The notes below the pieces were generated by a model that did not search any database, was not told the origin of the DNA, and saw nothing but the letters and a program-made list of their open reading frames with translations. This document shows, piece after piece, positions 34,607 to 41,545 of a DNA stretch of 46,855 bases (positions within the stretch are counted from its first letter, which is position 1; each line of letters begins with the position of its first letter). Origin of the DNA: Oscillospiraceae bacterium (GTDB lineage Bacteria > Bacillota > Clostridia > Oscillospirales > CAG-272). Position numbers and translations under genes: made by a program. The DNA lies in NCBI GenBank assembly GCA_015063485.1, contig SVUA01000012.1, forward strand, positions 1 through 46,855. The letters are read 5' to 3'.

Positions 34607-35896
34607 ATGGAAAAACAAATCACAGTCGTTCTTTTGGGCGCAGGCAACAGAGCAGATAAATACGCATCTCTCTGCTTTGAGTTTCCCGAAAAGTTAAAAG
34701 TAGTGGGAATCGTTGATCCCGATCCCGTCAGAACCAAGCTTATGAGAGAAAAGTACGAAGTACCGCTTGAGAATTGCTTTGCCGACGTTTCCGAGTTCGT
34801 AAAGAGAGAAAAATTTGCGGACGCGGTTATAAATGGAACGATGGATCAGCTCCACGTTGAGACTTCTATTCCCGTTCTTGAAATGGGCTACGATCTTTTA
34901 CTTGAAAAGCCCTTTGCGGTAAACGAGGAGGAAATGAACGAGCTTTGCGAGGTCGCTAAAAAGTACGGAAGCCGAGTCGTTATCGGTCACGTTCTCAGAT
35001 ACACCGACTTCTACCGCGCTGTAAAGGATCACGTTTTGTCGGGTGAGATAGGAAAGATAATTTCCATCGAGATGTGTGAGCACGTAAGCTATCACCATAT
35101 GGCAGTATCTTACGTTCGCGGAAAATGGCGTTCCGAGAAGCTTTGCTTTGCGCCGATGCTTCTCGCAAAATCCTGTCACGATATGGATATCATGCTTTGG
35201 ATGATGAACGATACACAGCCCGTATCCGTTGCAAGCTTCGGTGACGACTTCCAGTTCGGTCTTGAGAGAAAACCCGAGGGCGCAGGCTCTCGCTGTATGG
35301 CAGACTGTCCGTACGTTGACGAGTGCATATTCTCTGCAAAGTCGAATTATCTTGATGCGACAAGATGGGTACATTACGTATGGAGAAGCCTTGAGGGTGA
35401 GGGCGAGCTGAGTGCCGAGAGAAAGGCAGAATCGCTCAGTACCGATAATAACTACGGCAGATGCGTATGGGATTTCGAGCGCGACGGAAACGTCGATCAC
35501 CAGACGGTCATCGTCAACTTCGCAAACGGAGCTACCGGTAGCTTCAGCATGGTAGGCGGAAGCGCGAAGCCCGAGAGAAATATACATATCGTCGGAACGA
35601 GAGGCGAGATAAAGGGAACGTTTGAGGATTCCAAGTTTGTCGTTCGAAAAATGACTCCGAGCGTTAAGATCGGATATGAAGAAAAACTCTACGACCTTAA
35701 AGAAGGCGGAGACAAGATAGGTATGTCGGGCGGACACGGAGGCGGAGACAGAGGTCTTACGATCGATTTCGTTGATTATCTCAACACAGGTAATATTTCG
35801 GTATCCTGCGCAACTCTTGAGGATTCAAGAATAAGCCACCACGCAGTATTCTGCGCTGAAAAAGCAAGAAAGAGCGGAAGTATCGTTAAGCTTTAA
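34607..35896 (+). CDS. Gfo/Idh/MocA-family oxidoreductase
   Basis: A 429-residue NAD(P)-dependent sugar or cyclitol dehydrogenase-like protein. Residues 5-120 are the Rossmann domain (VVLLGAGNRADKYASL; EKP motif in LLLEKPFAV). The C-terminal alpha/beta substrate domain has the catalytic-type KSCHDMDIMLWM histidine. A cysteine group RCMADCPYVDEC near residue 232 is seen in some family members and may bind metal. Substrate unknown; context (rhamnosidase, AraC) suggests sugars released from glycans. AAAGGAG precedes the start; a strong terminator follows. Confidence 0.88.
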   Translation: MEKQITVVLLGAGNRADKYASLCFEFPEKLKVVGIVDPDPVRTKLMREKYEVPLENCFADVSEFVKREKFADAVINGTMDQLHVETSIPVLEMGYDLLLEKPFAVNEEEMNELCEVAKKYGSRVVIGHVLRYTDFYRAVKDHVLSGEIGKIISIEMCEHVSYHHMAVSYVRGKWRSEKLCFAPMLLAKSCHDMDIMLWMMNDTQPVSVASFGDDFQFGLERKPEGAGSRCMADCPYVDECIFSAKSNYLDATRWVHYVWRSLEGEGELSAERKAESLSTDNNYGRCVWDFERDGNVDHQTVIVNFANGATGSFSMVGGSAKPERNIHIVGTRGEIKGTFEDSKFVVRKMTPSVKIGYEEKLYDLKEGGDKIGMSGGHGGGDRGLTIDFVDYLNTGNISVSCATLEDSRISHHAVFCAEKARKSGSIVKL

Positions 35897-35903
35897 AATA
35901 TCA

Positions 35904-35945
35904 AGAGGTTAAGCTATCAAAATTAGCTTAACCTCTGTTTTTTGT
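35904..35945 (+). terminator. Rho-independent terminator of the Gfo/Idh gene
   Basis: A 13-bp perfect stem (AGAGGTTAAGCTA and complement), 7-base loop, then GTTTTTTG. Confidence 0.9.
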
Positions 35946-36154
35946 GTAGTTAAAGCCGATGTTCAAACAAATTGCGGTTAGTCGGGGACGCGGGGGACGC
36001 GATGAGGGAACTTTTTTGAAAAACTCCTTCGCTTCGCTACGGGGCATGAACAAAGTTCATGCTCGCTCCCTCAAACTCCCTCAAAAAACTTTCAAAAATA
36101 AGGTTTTGCATAGCCATAATGGCTACATAATAATTTTTTGTATTGCTTTTTCTT
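35946..36154. repeat. Repeat-rich gene-free stretch before degV
   Basis: No gene is visible. It contains GGGGACGCG-like direct repeats at 35985-36002, a perfect GGGCATGAAC/GTTCATGCTC-type hairpin around 36043-36065, and CTCAAAAAACTTTCAAAAA near 36080-36098, similar to strings in the ilvD-leuC and leuD-leuB gaps. It leads into hairpin repeat copy 6. Confidence 0.5.
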
Positions 36155-36188
36155 TGATTACTTTCTTTTTCGCGAAAAAGAAAGTAAT
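36155..36188. repeat. Dispersed hairpin repeat, copy 6
   Basis: A perfect palindrome with arms GATTACTTTCTTTTTCG and its complement, right flank CGCGTCCTCCGCG. Here the loop bases and both arm ends differ from the other copies but pairing is kept. This is the only copy not directly after a minus-strand stop codon. It is followed at 36206-36225 by a 20-base string identical to 131-150. Confidence 0.75.
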
Positions 36189-36271
36189 CGCGTCCTCCGC
36201 GTTCTCGATAAATCAAAATTTGAAATTCTGAAATGTATTTTTCTTTCAGCGATTTTTTATAAATTTTACTC

Positions 36272-36300
36272 TTGTAAATTTCAAAAAAGTATGTTAAAAT
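36272..36300 (+). promoter_or_regulatory. Promoter of the degV operon
   Basis: TTGTAA at 36272-36277, a 17-base spacer, TAAAAT at 36295-36300, about 50 bases before the degV start. Confidence 0.65.
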
Positions 36301-36353
36301 ATATAATGTATAATTATATTTTAATTTTAAAGATATTTATAAAGGAGTATATA

Positions 36354-37199
36354 ATGAGCAAGATCAAAATCACTTGTGATTCGACCTGTGACCTTACCTC
36401 TGAGCTTTATGAGAAATACAACGTTGATGTTATTCCGCTCGGAATAACGCTTGGCGAAACGCTCTACCACGACGGTGTTGATATAACGTCGGCTGACGTT
36501 TTCAAATACGTCAGCGAAACGGGAGCGTTGCCGATGACCTCTGCTATTTCGGTAGGAGAATACGAGGATATTTTCAAAAAATACGTCGACGACGGATATT
36601 CGGTAATACATATTAACATTTCGGGAGAATTTTCGTCCTGCTATCGTAACGCGTGTATCGCGGCAGAGGATATAGGCGGAGTTTATCCGATCGATAGCCG
36701 AAACCTCTCAAGCGGTTCGGGTCACCTCGTTATAGAGGCGGCAAAGATGGCAGAAGCGGGAATGGAAGTCAAGGAGATAGTTTCAAGGCTTCATGAGCTT
36801 ATAGAAAAGCTTGACGTAAGCTTTGTTCTTCAGACGCTTGATTATTTGAAAAAAGGCGGAAGATGCTCGGGAATAGTCGCTCTCGGCGCAAATCTTCTTC
36901 AGCTAAAGCCCGAAATAGAGGTAGGAGAGGGCAAGATGCACGTCGGCAGAAAGTACCGCGGAAAGATCGACAGATCGGTTTCCGATTACATTCGCGGCAG
37001 ACTTGAGGGCAGAGACGATATCGTTTGCGACCGTATCTTCGTGACACACTCGCACGCGCCAAGAGAAATAGTAGACGAGGCAATAAAGCTCGTGGGTGAG
37101 CTTCACCCGTTTACAGAGATAATAGAAACGGTCGCGGGCTGTACCATATCAAGCCATTGCGGACCCGCTTGTCTGGGAGTTCTGTTCTTTAAGAAATAA
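36354..37199 (+). CDS. DegV-family fatty-acid-binding protein
   Basis: A 281-residue DegV protein (FakB type), which binds a fatty acid for phosphorylation by FakA. The N terminus IKITCDSTCDLTSELYEKYN and the lipid-contact motif TSAISVGEYEDIF are typical; the C-terminal part has THSHAPREIVDEA and CTISSHCGPACLGVLFF. Start chosen at AAAGGAG; the frame is open 72 codons upstream through AT-rich repeat DNA with no family similarity. First gene of the degV-ybaK-topoB-sigI-rsgI group. Confidence 0.92.
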   Translation: MSKIKITCDSTCDLTSELYEKYNVDVIPLGITLGETLYHDGVDITSADVFKYVSETGALPMTSAISVGEYEDIFKKYVDDGYSVIHINISGEFSSCYRNACIAAEDIGGVYPIDSRNLSSGSGHLVIEAAKMAEAGMEVKEIVSRLHELIEKLDVSFVLQTLDYLKKGGRCSGIVALGANLLQLKPEIEVGEGKMHVGRKYRGKIDRSVSDYIRGRLEGRDDIVCDRIFVTHSHAPREIVDEAIKLVGELHPFTEIIETVAGCTISSHCGPACLGVLFFKK

Positions 37200-37213
37200 A
37201 AAAGAGGAATATC

Positions 37214-37687
37214 ATGTCGGTAGAAAAAGTAAGAGAATATTTATCCGAATACGGACTTGCGGAGCGTATCCGCGAATTTGACGTATCAAGCGCTACGGTA
37301 GAGCTTGCCGCCGAGGCTCTCGGAACGGAGGGCGCAAGGATAGCGAAAAGTATTACCTTGCACGATGGCGCGGACGGCTGTATAATGATAATCTGCGCGG
37401 GTGACTATAAAATAGATAATTCGCTTTTTAAAGGGAAATTCGGATTCAAGGCGCGTATGCTCTCGCCCGATGAGGCATTGGCTCTCACGGGACACGCCGT
37501 CGGCGGTATCTGTCCGTTTGCGCTTCCCGACGGAGTTTCTGTTTATCTTGACGAATCTCTCCGCCGCTTCGATAAAATATATCCCGCGGCAGGTTCTTCG
37601 GCAAGTGCCGTCGAGCTTAACTGCGACGAGCTTTTTGCGGCTTCGCAAGCTCTTTCGTGGGAAACACTTTGCAAGCCAAGAGATTGA
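37214..37687 (+). CDS. YbaK/EbsC-family aminoacyl-tRNA deacylase-like protein
   Basis: A 157-residue protein of the YbaK/ProRS-INS editing superfamily, which removes wrong amino acids from tRNA (for example Cys or Ala from tRNA-Pro). It shows the family ARIAKSITLHDG, KARMLSPDEALALTGHAVGG and ICPFALPDGVSVYLDESLRR motifs. It lies 14 bases after degV with GAGG at the start and 28 before the topoisomerase gene. Confidence 0.9.
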   Translation: MSVEKVREYLSEYGLAERIREFDVSSATVELAAEALGTEGARIAKSITLHDGADGCIMIICAGDYKIDNSLFKGKFGFKARMLSPDEALALTGHAVGGICPFALPDGVSVYLDESLRRFDKIYPAAGSSASAVELNCDELFAASQALSWETLCKPRD

Positions 37688-37715
37688 CATAAAATAAAAT
37701 TTTCAGAGGTAATTA

Positions 37716-39716
37716 ATGGCAACGAATAAAGAAACGCCAAAGCAATATAACGATCAAAGTATAAAGGCGCTCAAGGGCGCGGACAGAGTGCGTAAGCGCC
37801 CGGGAGTTATTTTCGGCTCGGACGGTCTTGAGGGCTGCGAACACTCGTTTTTCGAGATACTTTCAAACTCTGTTGACGAGGCAAGAGAGGGACACGGGCG
37901 AGAGATAAAGGTCACGGCGTATAACGACTGCTCCATACGTGTCGACGACCACGGACGCGGAGTTCCGCTCGGATATAATGAAGCCGAGGGTCGCTGGAAC
38001 TGGGATCTTATATACTGTGAGCTTTACGCGGGCGGTAAATACGACAATAACGACGGAGACTCGGCGTATGAGTTCTCGCTCGGTCTTAACGGACTTGGTG
38101 CGTGCGCTACGCAGTACAGCTCCGAGTTTATGGACGTTTATTCCTATGACGGAACGAACGAATATAAGATAAGCTTTAAGAAGGGAGAGCCTGTTACCGA
38201 GCTTTTGACGCGTCCTCTCGAGAAGAACGAGAGACGTACGGGCACGGTCATTTATTGGCGACCCGACCTTGAGGTGTTTACCGACATACGTATTCCGTAT
38301 ACTTTCTTTGAGGAGACCATGCGCCGTCAGTCAGTGGTTAACGCAGGTATCTCTTTTAAGCTTTCCTTGCAGGATATGTCGGGAAAATTCACCGAGCAGG
38401 AATTTCTCTACGCTAACGGAATTTCGGACTATATAGCCGAGCTTGCCGCGCCGTCTCCAATGACTCAGCCTGTGCTTTGGCACATGGAGGCGCAGGGTCG
38501 TGACCGCGAGGACAAGGATATGTATAAGCTTAAGGCTGATTTTTCCTTCTGTGTCTCAAACACCTACAACAAGCTTGAGTATTATCATAACTCAAGCTAT
38601 CTTGAGTACGGCGGAGCGCCCGACAAAGCCGTTAAGGCGGCGTTCGTTTACGCGCTTGATAAGTATATAAGAAACGTGGGAAAATACACGAAGAACGAAA
38701 GCAAGATAACCTTTGTGGACGTTTCGGACTGCCTTATTTTCGTGTCTAACAGCTTTTCGACTCTGACCTCATACGAAAACCAGACCAAGAAATCTATCAC
38801 CAATAGCTTTATCCAAGAGGCTATGACCGATTTTCTCAAGCAGAATCTTGAGATATACTTTATCGAGAATCCCACCGCGGCAGAGCTTTTTGCGAATCAG
38901 GTACTTATCAACAAGAGAAGCCGTGAGCGCGCCGAGGGCGAGAGACTTAACATCAAGAAGAAGCTGACACAGACCATCGACATGGCGAACAGCGTTGAAA
39001 AGTTCGTCAACTGCCGTTCAAAAGACCCCGACAAGCGCGAGCTTTATATCGTTGAGGGAGACTCCGCTCTGACTTCGTGTAAGCTTGGACGCGACGCCGA
39101 ATTTCAGGCGATAATCCCCGTTCGAGGAAAAACGCTCAACTGTATGAAGAGCACCTACGAAAAGATATTCAAGAGCGACATTATCACCGACCTTCTCCGA
39201 GTTATCGGCTGCGGAGTAGAGATAACGGGCAAGGTCAAGACCGACCTTGCGGCGTTCAATATCAATTCGTTGCGTTGGTCGAAGATAATAATTTGCACCG
39301 ATGCCGACGAGGACGGATTCCAGATACGTACGCTTTTGCTCACGCTCTTTTACCGTCTGCTTCCCACATTGCTAAAGGAGGGAAAGGTCTTTATCGCGGA
39401 ATCTCCTCTGTTTGAGATAAGTGTAAAGGACGACACGTATTTTGCATATAACGAATTTGAAAAGGCAGATATTTTAAAGAAGCTTGAGGGACAGAAATAC
39501 AGTATTCAGCGTTCAAAGGGACTTGGTGAGAACCAGCCCGATATGATGTGGCAGACGACGATGAATCCCGCAACGCGCCGTCTTATTTCGGTAACTCCCA
39601 CAGATGCGCAAAAGACCGAGGAGATGTTTGACACTCTGCTTGGAGACAATCTGCCCGCGCGTAAGGAATTTATCGCGCTTCACGGAAGCGAATATATGAA
39701 GGACGCGGATATTTAA
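37716..39716 (+). CDS. GyrB/ParE-like type IIA topoisomerase B subunit (paralogue, no A partner here)
   Basis: A 666-residue ATPase/toprim subunit. The GHKL domain has Glu47 and Asn51 in FFEILSNSVDEA, DDHGRGVP (77-84) and GLNGLGA (123-129). The transducer has QTK (356-358). The toprim domain has VEGDS (446-450) with Glu447, PVRGKTLN, and TDADEDG (528-534); the KGLGENQP and MWQTTMNP motifs follow. All catalytic residues are kept, so it should be active. It diverges from housekeeping GyrB in several loops (DSALTSCK for DSAGGSAK). Related Clostridial paralogues are usually followed by a GyrA-like gene; here a sigma factor follows instead. The partner, if any, is elsewhere. Confidence 0.9.
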   Translation: MATNKETPKQYNDQSIKALKGADRVRKRPGVIFGSDGLEGCEHSFFEILSNSVDEAREGHGREIKVTAYNDCSIRVDDHGRGVPLGYNEAEGRWNWDLIYCELYAGGKYDNNDGDSAYEFSLGLNGLGACATQYSSEFMDVYSYDGTNEYKISFKKGEPVTELLTRPLEKNERRTGTVIYWRPDLEVFTDIRIPYTFFEETMRRQSVVNAGISFKLSLQDMSGKFTEQEFLYANGISDYIAELAAPSPMTQPVLWHMEAQGRDREDKDMYKLKADFSFCVSNTYNKLEYYHNSSYLEYGGAPDKAVKAAFVYALDKYIRNVGKYTKNESKITFVDVSDCLIFVSNSFSTLTSYENQTKKSITNSFIQEAMTDFLKQNLEIYFIENPTAAELFANQVLINKRSRERAEGERLNIKKKLTQTIDMANSVEKFVNCRSKDPDKRELYIVEGDSALTSCKLGRDAEFQAIIPVRGKTLNCMKSTYEKIFKSDIITDLLRVIGCGVEITGKVKTDLAAFNINSLRWSKIIICTDADEDGFQIRTLLLTLFYRLLPTLLKEGKVFIAESPLFEISVKDDTYFAYNEFEKADILKKLEGQKYSIQRSKGLGENQPDMMWQTTMNPATRRLISVTPTDAQKTEEMFDTLLGDNLPARKEFIALHGSEYMKDADI

Positions 39717-39756
39717 CGGCAAAAGTTTTTTACGTCCGTGAAAGGAGGATCTTCTC

Positions 39757-40482
39757 ATGTTTAATAAAAATGAAAAGATAAGAGAAAGACTCGAAAAAAT
39801 AGAAGAAGCGGTAAACGACGATACCGCTATGCATGAGCTTACCGAACATTACCGTCCGCTTATTTTGAGAACGGCTTGTTCTGTGTGCGGACGCTTTATA
39901 ACCGTGCATGACGACGAATACGCCATAGCGCTTGAAGCCTTTTGCGATGCTATTAGACGTTATAACGGTCAAGCATCTCCCGAGACTTACGCAAAGGTCG
40001 TTATACGCAATCGCTTGATAGACCATATGAGAGCAAGCAAGCCGTCTGCCATATCGCTTGATGCCGAGATGGAGACAGGCTTTGAGCCGTCGGACGAGAT
40101 CGACTCGGAGCGACAGGCTCTCGCGGAGGCTACGCGTGCCGAGATAGCGGAGCTATCGGCTATTTTACAGGAATACGGGATATCCTTTACAGAGCTTCCG
40201 TCTGTGTCGCCAAAGCACGAAAAGACGAGACACGAATGTGGAAGAGTCGTTCGTTTCCTTTGCGATTCGCCAAAGCTCTGCACGGAAATGAGAAGAAAAA
40301 AGGCTCTTCCGATCAAAGAAATATGCCAAAATTGCATCATACCCCGAAAAACAGTTGAGAGACATCGTAAATATATTGTGACGGCTACGGAAGTGTGTAT
40401 TGGTTGCTTCCCGATAATTTCGGAGTATTTAAAAAAATACCTTCCGCCAAGATCGGCGTTGTGCGCCGATGTGCCCGTGTAA
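39757..40482 (+). CDS. SigI-like sigma factor, cysteine-rich
   Basis: A 241-residue protein matching the sigma-I group. Residues 27-95 are a sigma region 2 (LTEHYRPLILRTACSVCGRF, then YAIALEAFCDAIRRYN and VVIRNRLIDHMR). Residues 130-230 are the SigI-specific C domain: AILQEYGISFTELPSVSPKH, KALPIKEI, then RKTVERHRKYIVTAT. SigI responds to heat or extracellular polysaccharides through RsgI in Bacillus and Clostridium. Unusually it has 11 cysteines, with CxxC pairs at 41/44, 190/193 and 214/217. AAAGGAGG lies 7-8 bases before the ATG. The RsgI-like gene follows by 21 bases, a typical sigI-rsgI order. Confidence 0.82.
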   Translation: MFNKNEKIRERLEKIEEAVNDDTAMHELTEHYRPLILRTACSVCGRFITVHDDEYAIALEAFCDAIRRYNGQASPETYAKVVIRNRLIDHMRASKPSAISLDAEMETGFEPSDEIDSERQALAEATRAEIAELSAILQEYGISFTELPSVSPKHEKTRHECGRVVRFLCDSPKLCTEMRRKKALPIKEICQNCIIPRKTVERHRKYIVTATEVCIGCFPIISEYLKKYLPPRSALCADVPV

Positions 40483-40503
40483 AAACGAAAGGAGAGATTT
40501 AAC

Positions 40504-40749
40504 ATGATGAATGCAGTTGTTCTGGAGCTTCGCGACGATAAGCGCGCCGTTGCTCTCGATGCAAACGGCAGATTTCGGCTTATCGCTAACGATAATTATC
40601 GAATCGGTCAGACCGTTCAAGTCAGAAAGATATCTCGTTTCGTGCGCCCGAGCGATTATAAAAAAATGAATGCCACTCTTGTCGGCGTTGGCGTGGTCAC
40701 TATCGCATTGAGTATCGTCGCTATTATCCATTCTTCTAATAAGCATTAA
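40504..40749 (+). CDS. Minimal RsgI-like anti-sigma protein (N domain plus one TM only)
   Basis: An 81-residue protein. Residues 1-50 (AVVLELRDDKRAVALDANGR, then RLIANDNYRIGQTVQV) resemble the RsgI N-terminal cytoplasmic anti-sigma domain. Residues about 55-75 are one membrane segment (ATLVGVGVVTIALSIVAII), and only HSSNKH remains on the far side. Known RsgI proteins continue with a large extracytoplasmic part that holds the sensing and cleavage region; it is absent and no continuation exists in any frame downstream. AAAGGAG precedes the start. The next 230 bases hold hairpins and an inverted-repeat element, so truncation by rearrangement is possible. Confidence 0.75.
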   Translation: MMNAVVLELRDDKRAVALDANGRFRLIANDNYRIGQTVQVRKISRFVRPSDYKKMNATLVGVGVVTIALSIVAIIHSSNKH

Positions 40750-40759
40750 GGGGACGCGT

Positions 40760-40788
40760 TCGACCCTTTCCCCGCAAGAAAGGGTCGA
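40760..40788. repeat. Hairpin after the RsgI-like gene
   Basis: Perfect 11-bp arms (TCGACCCTTTC and GAAAGGGTCGA) around CCCGCAA. No U run follows on the plus strand. It may be a weak terminator or a dispersed repeat. Confidence 0.6.
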
Positions 40789-40852
40789 GCCCCAAAGAAC
40801 CTCAATAAAAGGATTTTATATGTAGCCAATTTGTTTTGATTTGATTGAATGA

Positions 40853-40983
40853 AACGGACAGTCGAGGACGCCTGTCCCTACAAGGTATGGATAGAATCGT
40901 TGGGATATCCCTCGCCGTAAGGCGACGTAAAACGATTCATTTTCGTTTAACTCTGTAGGGACAGGCGTCCTCGACTGTCCGTT
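40853..40983. mobile_element. 131-bp element with perfect 30-bp terminal inverted repeats (MITE-like)
   Basis: The 30 bases at 40853-40882 are the exact reverse complement of 40954-40983 (outer ends AACGGACAGTCGAGGACGCC). Inside, GAATCGTT (40894-40901) pairs with AACGATTC (40931-40938) and TCGCC (40912-40916) with GGCGA (40921-40925), so the whole element folds into nested stems. It encodes nothing. No clear target-site duplication is seen. It fits a MITE or a structured interspersed repeat. 40984-41079 is plain intergenic DNA in which I see nothing. Confidence 0.7.
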
Positions 40984-41079
40984 CTTTATCAACATGTAAC
41001 TATAAAAAAGCAATATCTTTTTATATAAAACCTTTTAGTGAGATTCTTTGAGAGTTCTCGAACGCATCCTATCGTCCCC

Positions 41080-41487
41080 TTATCTTCCAACATTAAAGCG
41101 GTTTTTACAGCGAGGGCATATAACGGTATGTTTGCCTTTTGCTTTAGGGAGGCGGAGGACCGCTTTACAGTGGGGGCATTTTTTATAGACGTGTGTTTTT
41201 CTGTCGCGGAACTTATTACGGCGGAGCTTAAAGAATCCGCAGAACTTATCGTTTTCGCGTCTGCGCTTCTGTATATTTCGCGAGAACATACGGAAGAATA
41301 TAACGTAGATAAGCGTAATTGAAATTGCGAAATAGGCAAAGCTGAACCATACGGAATCAATAAACAGAGAAAGTACGGTAGAAACGACAACAACTACTGT
41401 GTAAATTATAATGAGTACTTTATTCAGTGTATCAGAGCCATATCTGCCGTACATAAAACGATACAATTTATTTTTAAATTTACCCAT
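41080..41487 (-). CDS. Two-TM membrane protein with C-terminal zinc ribbon
   Basis: A 135-residue protein with hydrophobic segments at about 23-42 (VLIIIYTVVVVVSTVLSLF) and 47-66, a basic stretch, and a C-terminal zinc ribbon with CPHC and CPRC knuckles separated by 17 residues. Proteins of this kind are frequent in Clostridia; none known to me has an assigned role. It lies 58 bases downstream of the ABC transporter in the same direction, beyond a stem-loop, so it may share that transcript. Confidence 0.8.
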   Translation of the reverse strand: MGKFKNKLYRFMYGRYGSDTLNKVLIIIYTVVVVVSTVLSLFIDSVWFSFAYFAISITLIYVIFFRMFSRNIQKRRRENDKFCGFFKLRRNKFRDRKTHVYKKCPHCKAVLRLPKAKGKHTVICPRCKNRFNVGR

Positions 41488-41501
41488 TTAAACCTTTTTC
41501 T

Positions 41502-41536
41502 ATCGGGACTGTCGCATTTTGAACGACAGTCCCGAT
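41502..41536. terminator. Stem-loop between the ABC transporter and the zinc-ribbon gene
   Basis: Perfect 13-bp arms (ATCGGGACTGTCG and complement) around a 9-base loop. The T run lies on the plus-strand 3' side, so for the minus-strand transcript it is only a partial terminator; it may reduce expression of the downstream gene. Confidence 0.6.
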
Positions 41537-41545
41537 TTTTAATAA

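Noticed and set aside
34498-34737. 80-residue N-terminal extension of the second AraC protein
   Set aside because: It overlaps the start of the divergent oxidoreductase gene; the ribosome binding site and cupin domain support 34497.
36138-36353. 72-codon upstream extension of DegV
   Set aside because: It would translate the hairpin repeat and AT-rich promoter; AAAGGAG and family similarity begin at 36354.
40853-40983. CRISPR or tandem repeat array
   Set aside because: There are only two inverted end repeats with unique structured sequence between; no direct repeat-spacer periodicity is seen here or elsewhere in the window.
41502-41536. Full rho-independent terminator for the ABC gene
   Set aside because: The T run is on the wrong side for the minus-strand transcript, so it is listed only as a stem-loop or partial terminator.
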